Shown here one piece after another: positions 51,832-60,115 of a stretch of 64,000 nucleotides of DNA. A program made the translations under genes and the position numbers. The notes under the pieces are model-generated. The model had not been told where the DNA came from and made no database searches. It saw nothing but the letters and a program-made list of their open reading frames with translations. The stretch's first letter is position 1. The number at the start of each line of letters is the position of its first letter. The DNA comes from Candidatus Edwardsbacteria bacterium RifOxyA12_full_54_48 (lineage in GTDB: Bacteria > Edwardsbacteria > AC1 > EtOH8), in the NCBI GenBank assembly GCA_001777915.1, contig MFFN01000008.1, forward strand, positions 1 through 64,000. Reading direction: 5' to 3'.

Positions 51832-52904
51832 CTGTCCAGGTGCCTTTCCAGATGCCCCACTATCAGCCGGGCGGCCCGGCCCCGGCCGTAAAGATCGGGA
51901 TGGGCGGCCGGCGGCTTCAACCCGGCCAGGGCTTTTAAGATGCGTTTTTTGTCCGGCCCCACCAGCTGATTCCAGCCGGTCTTGACCGTCTCCACCCATT
52001 CGGTCTCGCGGCGCACGGTCAAACAGGGGGTTTTCAGCAGGTAGGCCTCCTTCTGGATGCCTCCGGAATCGGTGACCACCGCATGGGCGGCCGACTGCAG
52101 ACTCAGTGATTCACTGTACCCCTGGGGAGGGATCAGCAGGATGTTATCCGATCTTTTTAACTTATCCCACAGCAAAAATTCCTTCAGCTTTTTCTCGGTG
52201 CGGGGATGGACCGGGAAGACCGCCTTTTTGCCGGATGAGAGCAGGGCCTCCATTATGGCCGATAGGTTATCGGGGTGGTCGGTATTCTCCGCCCGGTGGA
52301 TGGTCACCAACAGATAATCTCCCGGCACCAGCGACAGCCGCTTGATTATTTTTGCGGTCCGGTCCTGGGTGGGGAGAATATCCTTCAGGGCATCGTACAT
52401 GATGTCGCCCACCAGGTAGAGGCCGTTGGTTATCCCCTCTTTCTTCAGGTTCTTCACCGCAGTGTTGGTGGAGCAGAAATGCATATTCGACAGGTGATCG
52501 GCCACCACCCGGTTGACCTCCTCCGGCATCATCCTATTGAAGCTGCGCATGCCGGCCTCGATATGGGCCAGCGGGATATGCAGCTTGGCGGCTATCAGCG
52601 CCCCGGCCAGGGTGGAATTGGTGTCGCCGAAGATTATGATGGCATCGGGTTTCTGCCGGATGACCACCGGCTCCAGCTTGGCCAGCATGGCGGCGGTCTG
52701 GGCCCCGTGCAGGCCGGAGCCCACCTCCAGGTTATAATCCGGCCGGGGAATGTGCAGCTCCCTGAAGAACTGCTGGGACATACCGTAATCGTAATGCTGG
52801 CCGGTGTGCACCAGGATCTCCCGGTGCTTTTCCCTCAGGGCCCGGGAGAGCGGGGCGGCCTTGATGAACTGGGGGCGGGCCCCGATGACGGTTAAAAACT
52901 TCAT
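51828..52904 (-). CDS. wecB: UDP-N-acetylglucosamine 2-epimerase, non-hydrolysing
   Basis: 358 residues. It interconverts UDP-GlcNAc and UDP-ManNAc for surface glycans. TVIGARPQFIKAAPLSRAL (5-23), HTGQHYDYGMSQQF, FGDTNSTLAGA, HIEAGMRSFNRMMPEEVNR and TDSGGIQKEAYLLKTP match the family well. It overlaps both neighbours by four bases, in the middle of a coupled operon. No ManNAc dehydrogenase (wecC) is nearby, so ManNAc itself may be the product used. Confidence 0.95.
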   Translation of the reverse strand: MKFLTVIGARPQFIKAAPLSRALREKHREILVHTGQHYDYGMSQQFFRELHIPRPDYNLEVGSGLHGAQTAAMLAKLEPVVIRQKPDAIIIFGDTNSTLAGALIAAKLHIPLAHIEAGMRSFNRMMPEEVNRVVADHLSNMHFCSTNTAVKNLKKEGITNGLYLVGDIMYDALKDILPTQDRTAKIIKRLSLVPGDYLLVTIHRAENTDHPDNLSAIMEALLSSGKKAVFPVHPRTEKKLKEFLLWDKLKRSDNILLIPPQGYSESLSLQSAAHAVVTDSGGIQKEAYLLKTPCLTVRRETEWVETVKTGWNQLVGPDKKRILKALAGLKPPAAHPDLYGRGRAARLIVGHLERHLDR

Positions 52905-55066
52905 CTTATCATCACCAGTTTGCAGATTACCGGCTTTTGTCCGGATGAGGAGATGCGGCAGAGGTAGAGGCCGGCGGCCGGCCGTCGGGGAAAATCCGTA
53001 TCCGGCCGTATGCTTAGGGTATGGGCCGGGGCCGGCGGGCCGTAAAAAGTGCCGCAGGGCCGTCCGTCCAGGGTATAGATATCGATCCGTGCCTCGCTCG
53101 GCAGGTTGCTGAAATAGATATGACCATCCCGGGTCATATTGAACGGATTGGGGGCGACAGAGGGATTATCAACGGGCCTTTGTGCGACAGCATCATATCT
53201 TAATACGCTCAGTCCCTGGGCGGTGGCGATATAGATGTCGTCGCCGGACCGGTCATGGGGACAGACGGCCAATTGCCGGATATCGTTGCTGATCAAAGGG
53301 CTGAAGCGCCGGTCATAATTCACCCACTTCCCGTCCCAGGTCAGCAGGGACAGGCCCCGCTCGGTCCCGATCCACTTGTTGTCAGAGCGGTCGATGACTA
53401 TCGACCGGATATCATTCCCCAAAATCGGAGAACTGCTGGTTTGAAAGACCGTCGATCTCAGGGTATGGGCAACCGGATCATATTCCGAACGGCAAAGGCC
53501 GTTCCCGGTGGCCAGCCAAATGATGTTGCTGTTGTCAACGGCGATCTGGCGGATATTGACGTCCGGAATGCCCGACTCGACGCCAAAATGCTCCCAGGTG
53601 TTTTCCTGCGGTTTAAAGTAGGTGAGATCGTTATAATATGATCCCAGCCATAAACCACCCGACAGATCTTTGGCGATGGAGATGATCCACATGGCATTGT
53701 TATAGGCCCCGCGGGGCGAGGGATCGACGTAGCTGGTCCAGACCGAATCGTCCGGGGAGACGGAGAAGATGGCAAAATTATAGGCGGTGAAATATTTGGT
53801 GTTGTCCCGGTCGACCATGCCGGTCCAGACGCCGCAGCCGGCAGGCACCCGGGGCGTGGAGAAGATATTGACCAGGCTGTCGGGGCAGTATTTCAGGAGG
53901 TACGAATTATTGAGCCCGTCCCACCAGCCCAGGCCGATCCAGGCATTGTTATCTTGATCCACCGTTAAAGCGGTCAGGGGGATCCCCGGAATGGGGTTGG
54001 TAAAAGCGCTCCAGGAATTATTTTTATAATTAGATATCAAAGTATTGCCATCGGTGGTCCAAACGGTTTTGGTTTTGGAGACCGAAACGTGCTGGACATA
54101 ATTTTTGGCAATTCCGGGAAAAACATAATTATCCCAGCTTCCGGCGTCATAACGGCAAAGCCCCTGGTCGCATCCGGCCCACAGTATCTGGCCTTCGTCG
54201 ACCGTCAGCGAAAGCACATTATAACTTAACAATCCGGGGCTGATGTCGCTCAAAACATTCTGATGCCAGAGTTTTACCCCGTTGTTGGTGGCCAGGAACA
54301 GCGAATCCCCCATCCGGGCCAGGCTTCTCACCTGGTCGCCCAGCCCCGGGATCCTCTGCCAGGCCCCGCCCACCAGCCGGGCCGCCCCGTTGGCGGCGCC
54401 GATCATCGACAGGGTGTCCGTCAGCAGGATGCATCTTACATCAGATGAAAGCCCGTCGTAATTGCTGAAGGTTGTCCAGTTATTGGTATCACGGATCGAG
54501 GACAGGGGGGATACTTTTACAATGCGCAGCCCCTGGTCGGTGGCGATCCACAGCGAGTCGTCCCTGGCCGCCAGGGCCTGGGTCCGGTTGCCCAGTTCAT
54601 ATCCCTGCTGGGCCAGCAGGGAGAACCAGTTGTATCCGTCGTAATAGGAGAGGGAGCCGTACCCGCCGGCAAAAACGTTCTGCCCGCCGGCCGCGGTGCA
54701 AAGAACCGTGTCCGAGGCCAGGCCGTCGTTCCGGGTGAACACGGTCCAGGCATTGCCGGCCGAATCCAGTTTGGCCAGCCCGCCGCCCAGGGTGCCGATC
54801 CACTTGTGGTGGTGCTGGTCCAAAGTTACCGAAGAAGCCTCGATGTAGGGCAGGCCGTCCACGTTGGTATAGTGCTGGATCAAAACAGTATCGGTGGATG
54901 AAAAGGAGAATATCCCGCCGGGGGTGGCTCCCCAGATGATATGGCCTCCCGGCTGGAAGGCCAGCTGGGAAACATGGTTGAAATTGGTATGGCTGGTCCA
55001 CTGCTGGGCCTGGGACGTCAGGGGGAGGATAAGCAGGGATGATATGTAAAGGCAGATCTTTTTCAT
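52901..55066 (-). CDS. secreted propeller protein with T9SS-like C-terminus
   Basis: 721 residues. A signal peptide (MKKICLYISSLLILPLTSQA) precedes repeated propeller blades of the two-component-regulator type (Reg_prop), seen as WIGTLGGGLAKLDSAGNAW, WIATDQGLRIVKVS, WAGCDQGLCRYDAGSW and WIGTERGLSLLTWDG. A C-terminal region of about 75 residues (FSNLPSEARIDIYTLDGRP, ending CKLVMIR) resembles a Por/T9SS sorting domain. No kinase follows the propeller, unlike in hybrid two-component proteins, so it is probably a surface protein. It is first in the glycan operon and overlaps wecB by four bases. Confidence 0.82.
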   Translation of the reverse strand: MKKICLYISSLLILPLTSQAQQWTSHTNFNHVSQLAFQPGGHIIWGATPGGIFSFSSTDTVLIQHYTNVDGLPYIEASSVTLDQHHHKWIGTLGGGLAKLDSAGNAWTVFTRNDGLASDTVLCTAAGGQNVFAGGYGSLSYYDGYNWFSLLAQQGYELGNRTQALAARDDSLWIATDQGLRIVKVSPLSSIRDTNNWTTFSNYDGLSSDVRCILLTDTLSMIGAANGAARLVGGAWQRIPGLGDQVRSLARMGDSLFLATNNGVKLWHQNVLSDISPGLLSYNVLSLTVDEGQILWAGCDQGLCRYDAGSWDNYVFPGIAKNYVQHVSVSKTKTVWTTDGNTLISNYKNNSWSAFTNPIPGIPLTALTVDQDNNAWIGLGWWDGLNNSYLLKYCPDSLVNIFSTPRVPAGCGVWTGMVDRDNTKYFTAYNFAIFSVSPDDSVWTSYVDPSPRGAYNNAMWIISIAKDLSGGLWLGSYYNDLTYFKPQENTWEHFGVESGIPDVNIRQIAVDNSNIIWLATGNGLCRSEYDPVAHTLRSTVFQTSSSPILGNDIRSIVIDRSDNKWIGTERGLSLLTWDGKWVNYDRRFSPLISNDIRQLAVCPHDRSGDDIYIATAQGLSVLRYDAVAQRPVDNPSVAPNPFNMTRDGHIYFSNLPSEARIDIYTLDGRPCGTFYGPPAPAHTLSIRPDTDFPRRPAAGLYLCRISSSGQKPVICKLVMIR

Positions 55067-55217
55067 AAATGAATATTACCTTAAGTGGGCGGGCAAAGTC
55101 AATGCATAAATGCGGCAGTGTGTTTAACCACAAAGTGCACAAAGATCACAAAGGCTTTTACTTTAAAAAGGGTACAGTCATTGCAAGAAGTCAACCCGCC
55201 GTGATTGTCATCCCCGA

Positions 55218-55317
55218 CCTCTCCCTGCCTTGCGGCTTCCCTCTCCGCCACGGGGAGAGCCTGCACTGAGCAAAGCCTTTTATAGTGCCAAACGAAGTGG
55301 AGTGAGGGTGGGGTTGG
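55218..55317 (-). repeat. dispersed element, copy inverted relative to 63477-63576
   Basis: 100 bases that match the reverse complement of 63477-63576 with two differences. Includes CCTCTCCCTGCCTTGCGGC, the hairpin CTCTCC-N5-GGGGAG and CTTTTATAGTGCCAAAC. The homology to the 614-694 copy extends further, to GGATCC at about 55319 and TGTCATCCCC at about 55206. Confidence 0.9.
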
Positions 55318-55545
55318 GGATCCAGGGGGTCATTGGCCACATAATGCACACAAGGCACAGGTTTTTTAACCGCAGAGACGCGGAGACTTTTGAACCACAA
55401 AGGGCACAAAGACCACAAAGAGACACAAGGCTTCGTTAGGTTTGAGGAGATAATCTTTGTGAGCTTGGTGTTCTTGGTGTTAAAAATCAGGCGTGTCATT
55501 CCCTACCTGATCGGGGATCCAGGGGGTCATGCCCCACGAAATACC

Positions 55546-55573
55546 GTAGGGACACGATGCATCGTGTCCCTAC
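55546..55573. repeat. perfect 28-bp palindrome
   Basis: GTAGGGACACGATG at 55546-55559 is followed directly by its reverse complement CATCGTGTCCCTAC at 55560-55573. Palindromes of this GTAGGG...CCCTAC type are dispersed in many bacterial genomes. Confidence 0.9.
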
Positions 55574-55611
55574 CTGCATGCCCGGCAGGCGGGTCGAATG
55601 GACGGCAAAAC

Positions 55612-55720
55612 GGGACCGATCAAGGGTCAAACGGGATCGTTCTCTGCCCGAATGGGACCGATCAAGGGCCGAAAGGGACTGTTCTCTGCCCGAATGGGAC
55701 CGATCAAGGGCCAAAGGGCT
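55612..55720. repeat. 42-bp tandem repeat, 2.6 copies
   Basis: Units starting GGGACCGATCAAGGG and ending CTCTGCCCGAAT lie at 55612-55653 and 55654-55695, with a partial third at 55696-55719. The unit length is a multiple of three and the frame stays open, giving repeats of the MGPIKGRKGLFSAR kind, but there is no sign that it is translated. Confidence 0.9.
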
Positions 55721-55805
55721 TTATACAATCTTATCCTTTTACCCGCGGGGCTTCTTCTTTTATCTATTGCAAATCAAAACATACTTGTGATAACATAACA
55801 GCACT

Positions 55806-56984
55806 ATGTTCAGATCAGATTCTTACGACGTGATAGTGGTGGGCGGGGGGCCGGCCGGGTCCCTGGCCGCCAGGGAGATCGCCCGGGCCGGGCATTCCGT
55901 CCTGCTGGCCGAAAAGCACCGGGAGATCGGCGTCCCCCTGTGCTGCGCCGAGGCCACCAGCCTGCGGAGCCTGGGGCTGTTCATGGAGCCCGACCCCAAA
56001 TGGGTGGCGGCCCCCATCAACGGGGCGGTGCTCTATTCCCCGGACGGGACCGAGGTGGCGGTGCCCTGGGCCGGGGTGGGGGTGGTGCTGGAGCGCAAGA
56101 TCTTCGACCGCCACCTGGCCGGGCTGGCCGGGGCCGCCGGGGCCGAGGTGATGGTCAACACCGAGGCGGTGTCGGTCAAAATGAACGGCGAATTTGCGGA
56201 ATCGGTGACATTGATATCCGGCCATGAGACCAGGCAGATAAAATGCCGGGCGATCATCGGGGCCGACGGGGTGGAATCCCTGGTGGGGGCCTGGGCCGGG
56301 CTGGACACCCGGCTGGAGCCGGAACAATTTCACAGCTGCGCCCAGTACCTGATGTCCCAAGTGGACGGTCCGACGGACATGGTCCGCTTCTGGGTGGGCC
56401 GGGATATCGCGCCGGGCGGCTATCTGTGGATCTTCCCCAAAGGCGGCGGCCTGGCCAATGTGGGGTTGGGGATAGTGGCCTCATTGGCCGGGAAGAAAAA
56501 GCCGGTGCAATACCTGGATGAATTCATCGCCAAAAATCTGCCCGGGGCCAAAGTGATCGAAGCCATGGTGGGAGGCACCCCGGCCCTGGGGGCCGATCAC
56601 CCCATGGTCAAGGGCAACGTCCTGCTGGCCGGGGATGCCGCCCGGCTGACCGATCCCCTTTCGGGGGCCGGCATTGCCATCGCCATGGCCTCGGGCACGC
56701 TGGCCGGAAGGCTGACGGCAGAATATCTTAAGACCAACGACCTCTCGCTGCTGAAAAAATATCCCAAAGAATGGTGGAGCGGGCCGTGGAAGGACCTTAA
56801 ATTCCATCATTTGGTCCGGGAGGTGTTTTTGAAGCTGTCCGACCAGGAGATGGACCGGATCGCCAGACTGCTGGTCAATATCCTGGCCGGGAAGGATCCG
56901 GCCCGGATAAATCCCATAGATGTGGCCAAAACTGTCATCAAGTCCGATCCGGGGATCTTATTATTGGGAAGGCACCTGCTGTGA
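55806..56984 (+). CDS. geranylgeranyl-reductase-family flavoprotein
   Basis: 392 residues. FAD-binding IVVGGGPAGSLAARE (about 10-24), the Cys motif GVPLCCAEA (about 42-50), GADGVESLVGAW, the family's YLWIFPKGGGLANVGLG (about 206-222) and LLAGDAARLTDPLSGAG are present. The family reduces isoprenoid double bonds, in archaeal lipids, dolichol-type carriers, chlorophyll and menaquinone. Here it heads a coupled glycosyltransferase operon, which suggests a polyprenyl carrier as substrate (inference). Its last four bases (GTGA) hold the next start. Confidence 0.88.
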   Translation: MFRSDSYDVIVVGGGPAGSLAAREIARAGHSVLLAEKHREIGVPLCCAEATSLRSLGLFMEPDPKWVAAPINGAVLYSPDGTEVAVPWAGVGVVLERKIFDRHLAGLAGAAGAEVMVNTEAVSVKMNGEFAESVTLISGHETRQIKCRAIIGADGVESLVGAWAGLDTRLEPEQFHSCAQYLMSQVDGPTDMVRFWVGRDIAPGGYLWIFPKGGGLANVGLGIVASLAGKKKPVQYLDEFIAKNLPGAKVIEAMVGGTPALGADHPMVKGNVLLAGDAARLTDPLSGAGIAIAMASGTLAGRLTAEYLKTNDLSLLKKYPKEWWSGPWKDLKFHHLVREVFLKLSDQEMDRIARLLVNILAGKDPARINPIDVAKTVIKSDPGILLLGRHLL

Positions 56985-58021
56985 GCAAGATCAAGATCAT
57001 AATCATTGCATTCCTGGCATCTCTGTTGTTGTCGGCGGCGGAGCTGAGGGCCGGCATCTCCCAAGACTTCGACGGCCGGATAGACCAGGGGCTGGAGATC
57101 CTTTACCAGGGCGACTACGACAGCGCGGTGGTGATATTCGATTCCTTCATCCGGGACCACCCCAAAAACCCGGCCGGGTATTTCTTCAAGGCCGGGCTGT
57201 ACCAGACCAGGATGTCGGCCTATGAGAGCGATTTCTGGCACAGGTATTACAAAAATTCCGTGGACAGCGCCATCATGCTCTGCGACCTGGCCCTGGACGA
57301 TGATCCCGGGGATGCCTGGGCTTATTTTGTCAGGGGCGGGAGTTTCTCCTACATCGCGGCCTGGGATGCCCGGCAGGGCAAATACCTGGCGGCCTTCCGG
57401 AACGGCCTGAAGGCGGTGGCCGATTTCAAAAAGGCCCGGGAAATAGACTCAACGCTATATGATGCATACATAGGAATAGGCTCCTATCATTATTTCCGGA
57501 CCAAGGCCACCAGCCTTTTAAAGTGGCTGCCCTTCATCGGGGATGCCCGGGAACAGGGGGTCTCGGAGATAATCACCGCCGTCGAGAAGGGGCGCTACTC
57601 CCGGGTGATGGGGCAGAACGCCCTGCTGTGGATCTACACCGATTACGGCCGGGATAAAAAGGCCCTGGAGCTGGGCCGGCTTTTGGAAAAGCAGTATCCC
57701 AACAATCCCTTCTTCCACTGGGCGGTGCCGGAGGTATTGTGGCGGCAGAAAAGATGGCCGGAGGCCGAGGCCGCCTTTGGCAGACTGGTTAACCTGCTGG
57801 AAGGTCAGAATGCCCTGAACAATTACAACAAGGTGGTGGCCTCCTATAAACTGGCCAAATGTCTTTTGGAGAATGGGAAATACCACAGCGCTTACCGCGC
57901 CGCCCAGCAGTCCATCAGCTATCCGCTGGACCAGGATACCGCCGGCCGACTGGTGAACGAGCGCCGCCGGGCCCAGGAGGTGATGCTCCAGGCCGAAAAA
58001 AGGATCAGGGAAAATCAGTGA
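56981..58021 (+). CDS. exported TPR-like protein
   Basis: 346 residues. A signal peptide (SKIKIIIIAFLASLLLSAAE, about 2-21) is followed by helical TPR-like repeats (GLEILYQGDYDSAVVIFDS, about 37-55; LCDLALDDDPGDAWAYFVRG). No catalytic motif is seen. It starts at GTG 56981, overlapping the preceding stop by four bases, so it is coupled to the reductase gene. A periplasmic scaffold role is inference. Confidence 0.75.
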   Translation: MSKIKIIIIAFLASLLLSAAELRAGISQDFDGRIDQGLEILYQGDYDSAVVIFDSFIRDHPKNPAGYFFKAGLYQTRMSAYESDFWHRYYKNSVDSAIMLCDLALDDDPGDAWAYFVRGGSFSYIAAWDARQGKYLAAFRNGLKAVADFKKAREIDSTLYDAYIGIGSYHYFRTKATSLLKWLPFIGDAREQGVSEIITAVEKGRYSRVMGQNALLWIYTDYGRDKKALELGRLLEKQYPNNPFFHWAVPEVLWRQKRWPEAEAAFGRLVNLLEGQNALNNYNKVVASYKLAKCLLENGKYHSAYRAAQQSISYPLDQDTAGRLVNERRRAQEVMLQAEKRIRENQ

Positions 58022-58689
58022 AGCAAGTGACCGTTGCCATAATCGCCCGGGACGAGGCGGCCACCATCGCCCGGGTGGTCGAGGCGGCCCGACCCCTGGC
58101 CGACGAGCTGCTGGTCATCGACGGCGGCTCGACCGACGGCACCGCCGAAAAGGCGGCCGGGGCCGGGGCGGTGGTGATATCGGACGGCGGTAGAGGTAAG
58201 GGGGACGGGGTCAGAACCGCCATTCAAAGGGCCCGGGGAGAGGTGCTGGTGCTGATGGATGCCGACGGCTCCCACCAGCCGGCCGACATTCCCCGCCTGG
58301 CGGGCCCCATCATCGAGGGCCGGGCCGACATGGTGATAGCCTCGCGGCTGCGGGGGGGCTCGGACGAATTCCACGGCACCCTGGACAACATCGTCCGGCA
58401 GACCGGGGGAGCCCTGATCAGCCTGATGCTGCTCTGGCGCTGGAAGGCCGACATCACCGACTGCGAGAACGGCTTCCGGGCGGTCGATACCGCCAAGGCC
58501 CGGCAGCTGGGATTGAGGTCCGACGGGTTTTTGATAGAACAGGAGATGGTGATCAAGGCCATCAAGCAGGGGCTGGTGATCAAGGAGATAGCCAGCCATG
58601 AATTTTCCCGGCAGGGAGGCGTCTCCAAACTGAAGACCTCGCAGGGCTGGAAATTCCTGTGGCACATTTTCAAGGAGATGATGTTTTGA
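58018..58689 (+). CDS. GT2 glycosyltransferase, polyprenyl-phosphate-mannose synthase-like
   Basis: 223 residues. GT-A fold with IIARDEAATIARVVEAA, VIDGGSTDGTAE, the DxD-type metal site in LMDADGSHQP (about 76-85), SRLRGGSDEF and DCENGFRAVDTAKA. This is closest to DPM1-like enzymes that make polyprenyl-phosphate-mannose or -glucose; it has no C-terminal membrane anchor. Start GTG 58018 overlaps the previous stop by four bases (GTGA). The lipid acceptor could be the product of the reductase at 55806. Confidence 0.85.
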   Translation: MKQVTVAIIARDEAATIARVVEAARPLADELLVIDGGSTDGTAEKAAGAGAVVISDGGRGKGDGVRTAIQRARGEVLVLMDADGSHQPADIPRLAGPIIEGRADMVIASRLRGGSDEFHGTLDNIVRQTGGALISLMLLWRWKADITDCENGFRAVDTAKARQLGLRSDGFLIEQEMVIKAIKQGLVIKEIASHEFSRQGGVSKLKTSQGWKFLWHIFKEMMF

Positions 58690-60092
58690 AGGTCTTTCTG
58701 GTCAACCCGCCGGAATACCTGGGCGTGGCGCAGGTCAGGGAGGGCCGCTGCATGCAGCGGGCCGGGGCCTGGACCTCCGTCTGGCCGCCGTTGTCGCTGG
58801 CCCTGACGGCGGCCGTTCTGCGCCGGGCCGGGCATCAGGTGCTGCTTCACGACTGCATCGTGGAAAATATTTCCCGGGAAAAATTGGCACAGATCGCCCG
58901 GGGCTTTAAACCAGAATGGTGCATATTCAACAGCGCCACGCCCTCCATCGCCGGGGATATGGAAACGGTGGATGCCTTAAAAAACGCTTTGCCCGCCTGC
59001 CGTATGGCGGTGCTGGGGATCCATCCCACCGCCCTGCCGGAGGAGACCTTCGCCCTCTCCCGGCATCTGGAGGTGATCATAATGGGCGAGCCGGAGCAGA
59101 CCGCCCTGGAATTGATCTCAGCTGCTGATCTGGGCAGCGTGGCCGGCATCAGCTATCGGGCCGCCGGCATGATAAAGCACAATCCGCCCCGTCCGGCCAT
59201 CGAAGAGCTCGACCGCCTGCCCTTTCCCGCCTGGGACCTGATCCGGCGGGACCTTTACAAACTGCCGCTTTCCGACCAGCCCTTTCTGCTGCTGGCCACC
59301 AACCGGGGCTGTCCCTTCCACTGCAGATTCTGCGCCGACCATGTCTATTACGGGCGGAGGCTGAGAAAATTCTCGGCCAAAAGGATCGTCGATGAGATCG
59401 AACACGACATCAAGGAAATCGGGGTCAAGGAATTCCTGTTCTGGGCCGAATCCTTCACCCTGGACCGGCAGCATGCCCTGGCGGTGGCCCGCGAGATCAT
59501 CTCCCGGAAGCTGGACATCGGCTGGGTGTGCAACAGCCGGGTGGACCAGGTGGACCGGGAAATGCTGGAGGCCTTCAAAAGGGCCGGCTGCTGGATGATA
59601 GGGTACGGGGTGGAGTCCGGCAGCCAGAGGGTGCTGGACCTGATGAACAAGGGCACCACCCTGGAGCAGACCCGGGCGGCGGTGGCGGCGGCCCAAGCAG
59701 CCGGCCTCCAGGTGACGGCCCATGTTATGATAGGCTACCCCGGGGAGACCTCAAAAGAAATCGAACAGACCATCGCCCTGGTCAAGGAGCTGAGGTTCGA
59801 CTTCGCCCAGTTCTATGCGGCGGTGCCCTTCCCGGGCTCCGAGCTATATGCCGAGGCCAGGGACAAGGGGATGATAGAAAGCGGGGACTGGCGGTATTAC
59901 GAGCAGAATTTCTGCGTCATCAGGACCGATCAACTGGAGCCCCGGCAGGTGGAGAGGTGGCGCAATAGGGCCTTCCGGGAATTCTACCTGCGGCCGGGGC
60001 AGATGGTCAAAACCATGGCTCATTTAAGAACCCCGGGGGCCTGGCGGCAGGCCCTGAAGGCGGTCTGGGAGTTCAGGAAGTGGGCGGGATAA
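58686..60092 (+). CDS. B12-binding radical SAM protein
   Basis: 468 residues. An N-terminal cobalamin-binding-like domain (about 1-140, FLVNPPEYLG, CIFNSATPSIAGDMETVDAL, IMGEPEQTALELI) precedes a radical SAM domain with GCPFHCRFCADHVYYG (CxxxCxxC, about 205-220) and MIGYGVESGSQRVLDLMNKG. This class often methylates unreactive carbons or acts on lipids and antibiotics. TTG 58686 is preferred: AAGGAG lies seven bases upstream and it overlaps the previous stop by four bases. Substrate unknown; a lipid or sugar of this operon is plausible. Confidence 0.87.
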   Translation: MKVFLVNPPEYLGVAQVREGRCMQRAGAWTSVWPPLSLALTAAVLRRAGHQVLLHDCIVENISREKLAQIARGFKPEWCIFNSATPSIAGDMETVDALKNALPACRMAVLGIHPTALPEETFALSRHLEVIIMGEPEQTALELISAADLGSVAGISYRAAGMIKHNPPRPAIEELDRLPFPAWDLIRRDLYKLPLSDQPFLLLATNRGCPFHCRFCADHVYYGRRLRKFSAKRIVDEIEHDIKEIGVKEFLFWAESFTLDRQHALAVAREIISRKLDIGWVCNSRVDQVDREMLEAFKRAGCWMIGYGVESGSQRVLDLMNKGTTLEQTRAAVAAAQAAGLQVTAHVMIGYPGETSKEIEQTIALVKELRFDFAQFYAAVPFPGSELYAEARDKGMIESGDWRYYEQNFCVIRTDQLEPRQVERWRNRAFREFYLRPGQMVKTMAHLRTPGAWRQALKAVWEFRKWAG

Positions 60093-60115
60093 AATGATTT
60101 TATGATGAAAATTAT

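Larger units (their letters stand above)
55067..55805. other. repeat-filled intergenic region between divergent operons
   Basis: No gene is supported. It contains inverted TTTGTG-family units (CACAAAG at 55133-55165 and 55396-55430, 9-base period), a full copy of the dispersed element (about 55207-55325), a perfect 28-base palindrome (55546-55573) and a 42-base tandem repeat (55612-55720). Promoters for the flanking operons must lie here but are not obvious; TATAGTGCC at about 55281 is part of the repeat. Confidence 0.8.

Noticed and set aside
55390-55833. 147-codon frame across the 42-bp tandem repeat
   Set aside because: It translates intergenic repeats and the palindrome, with no start signal and no family resemblance.
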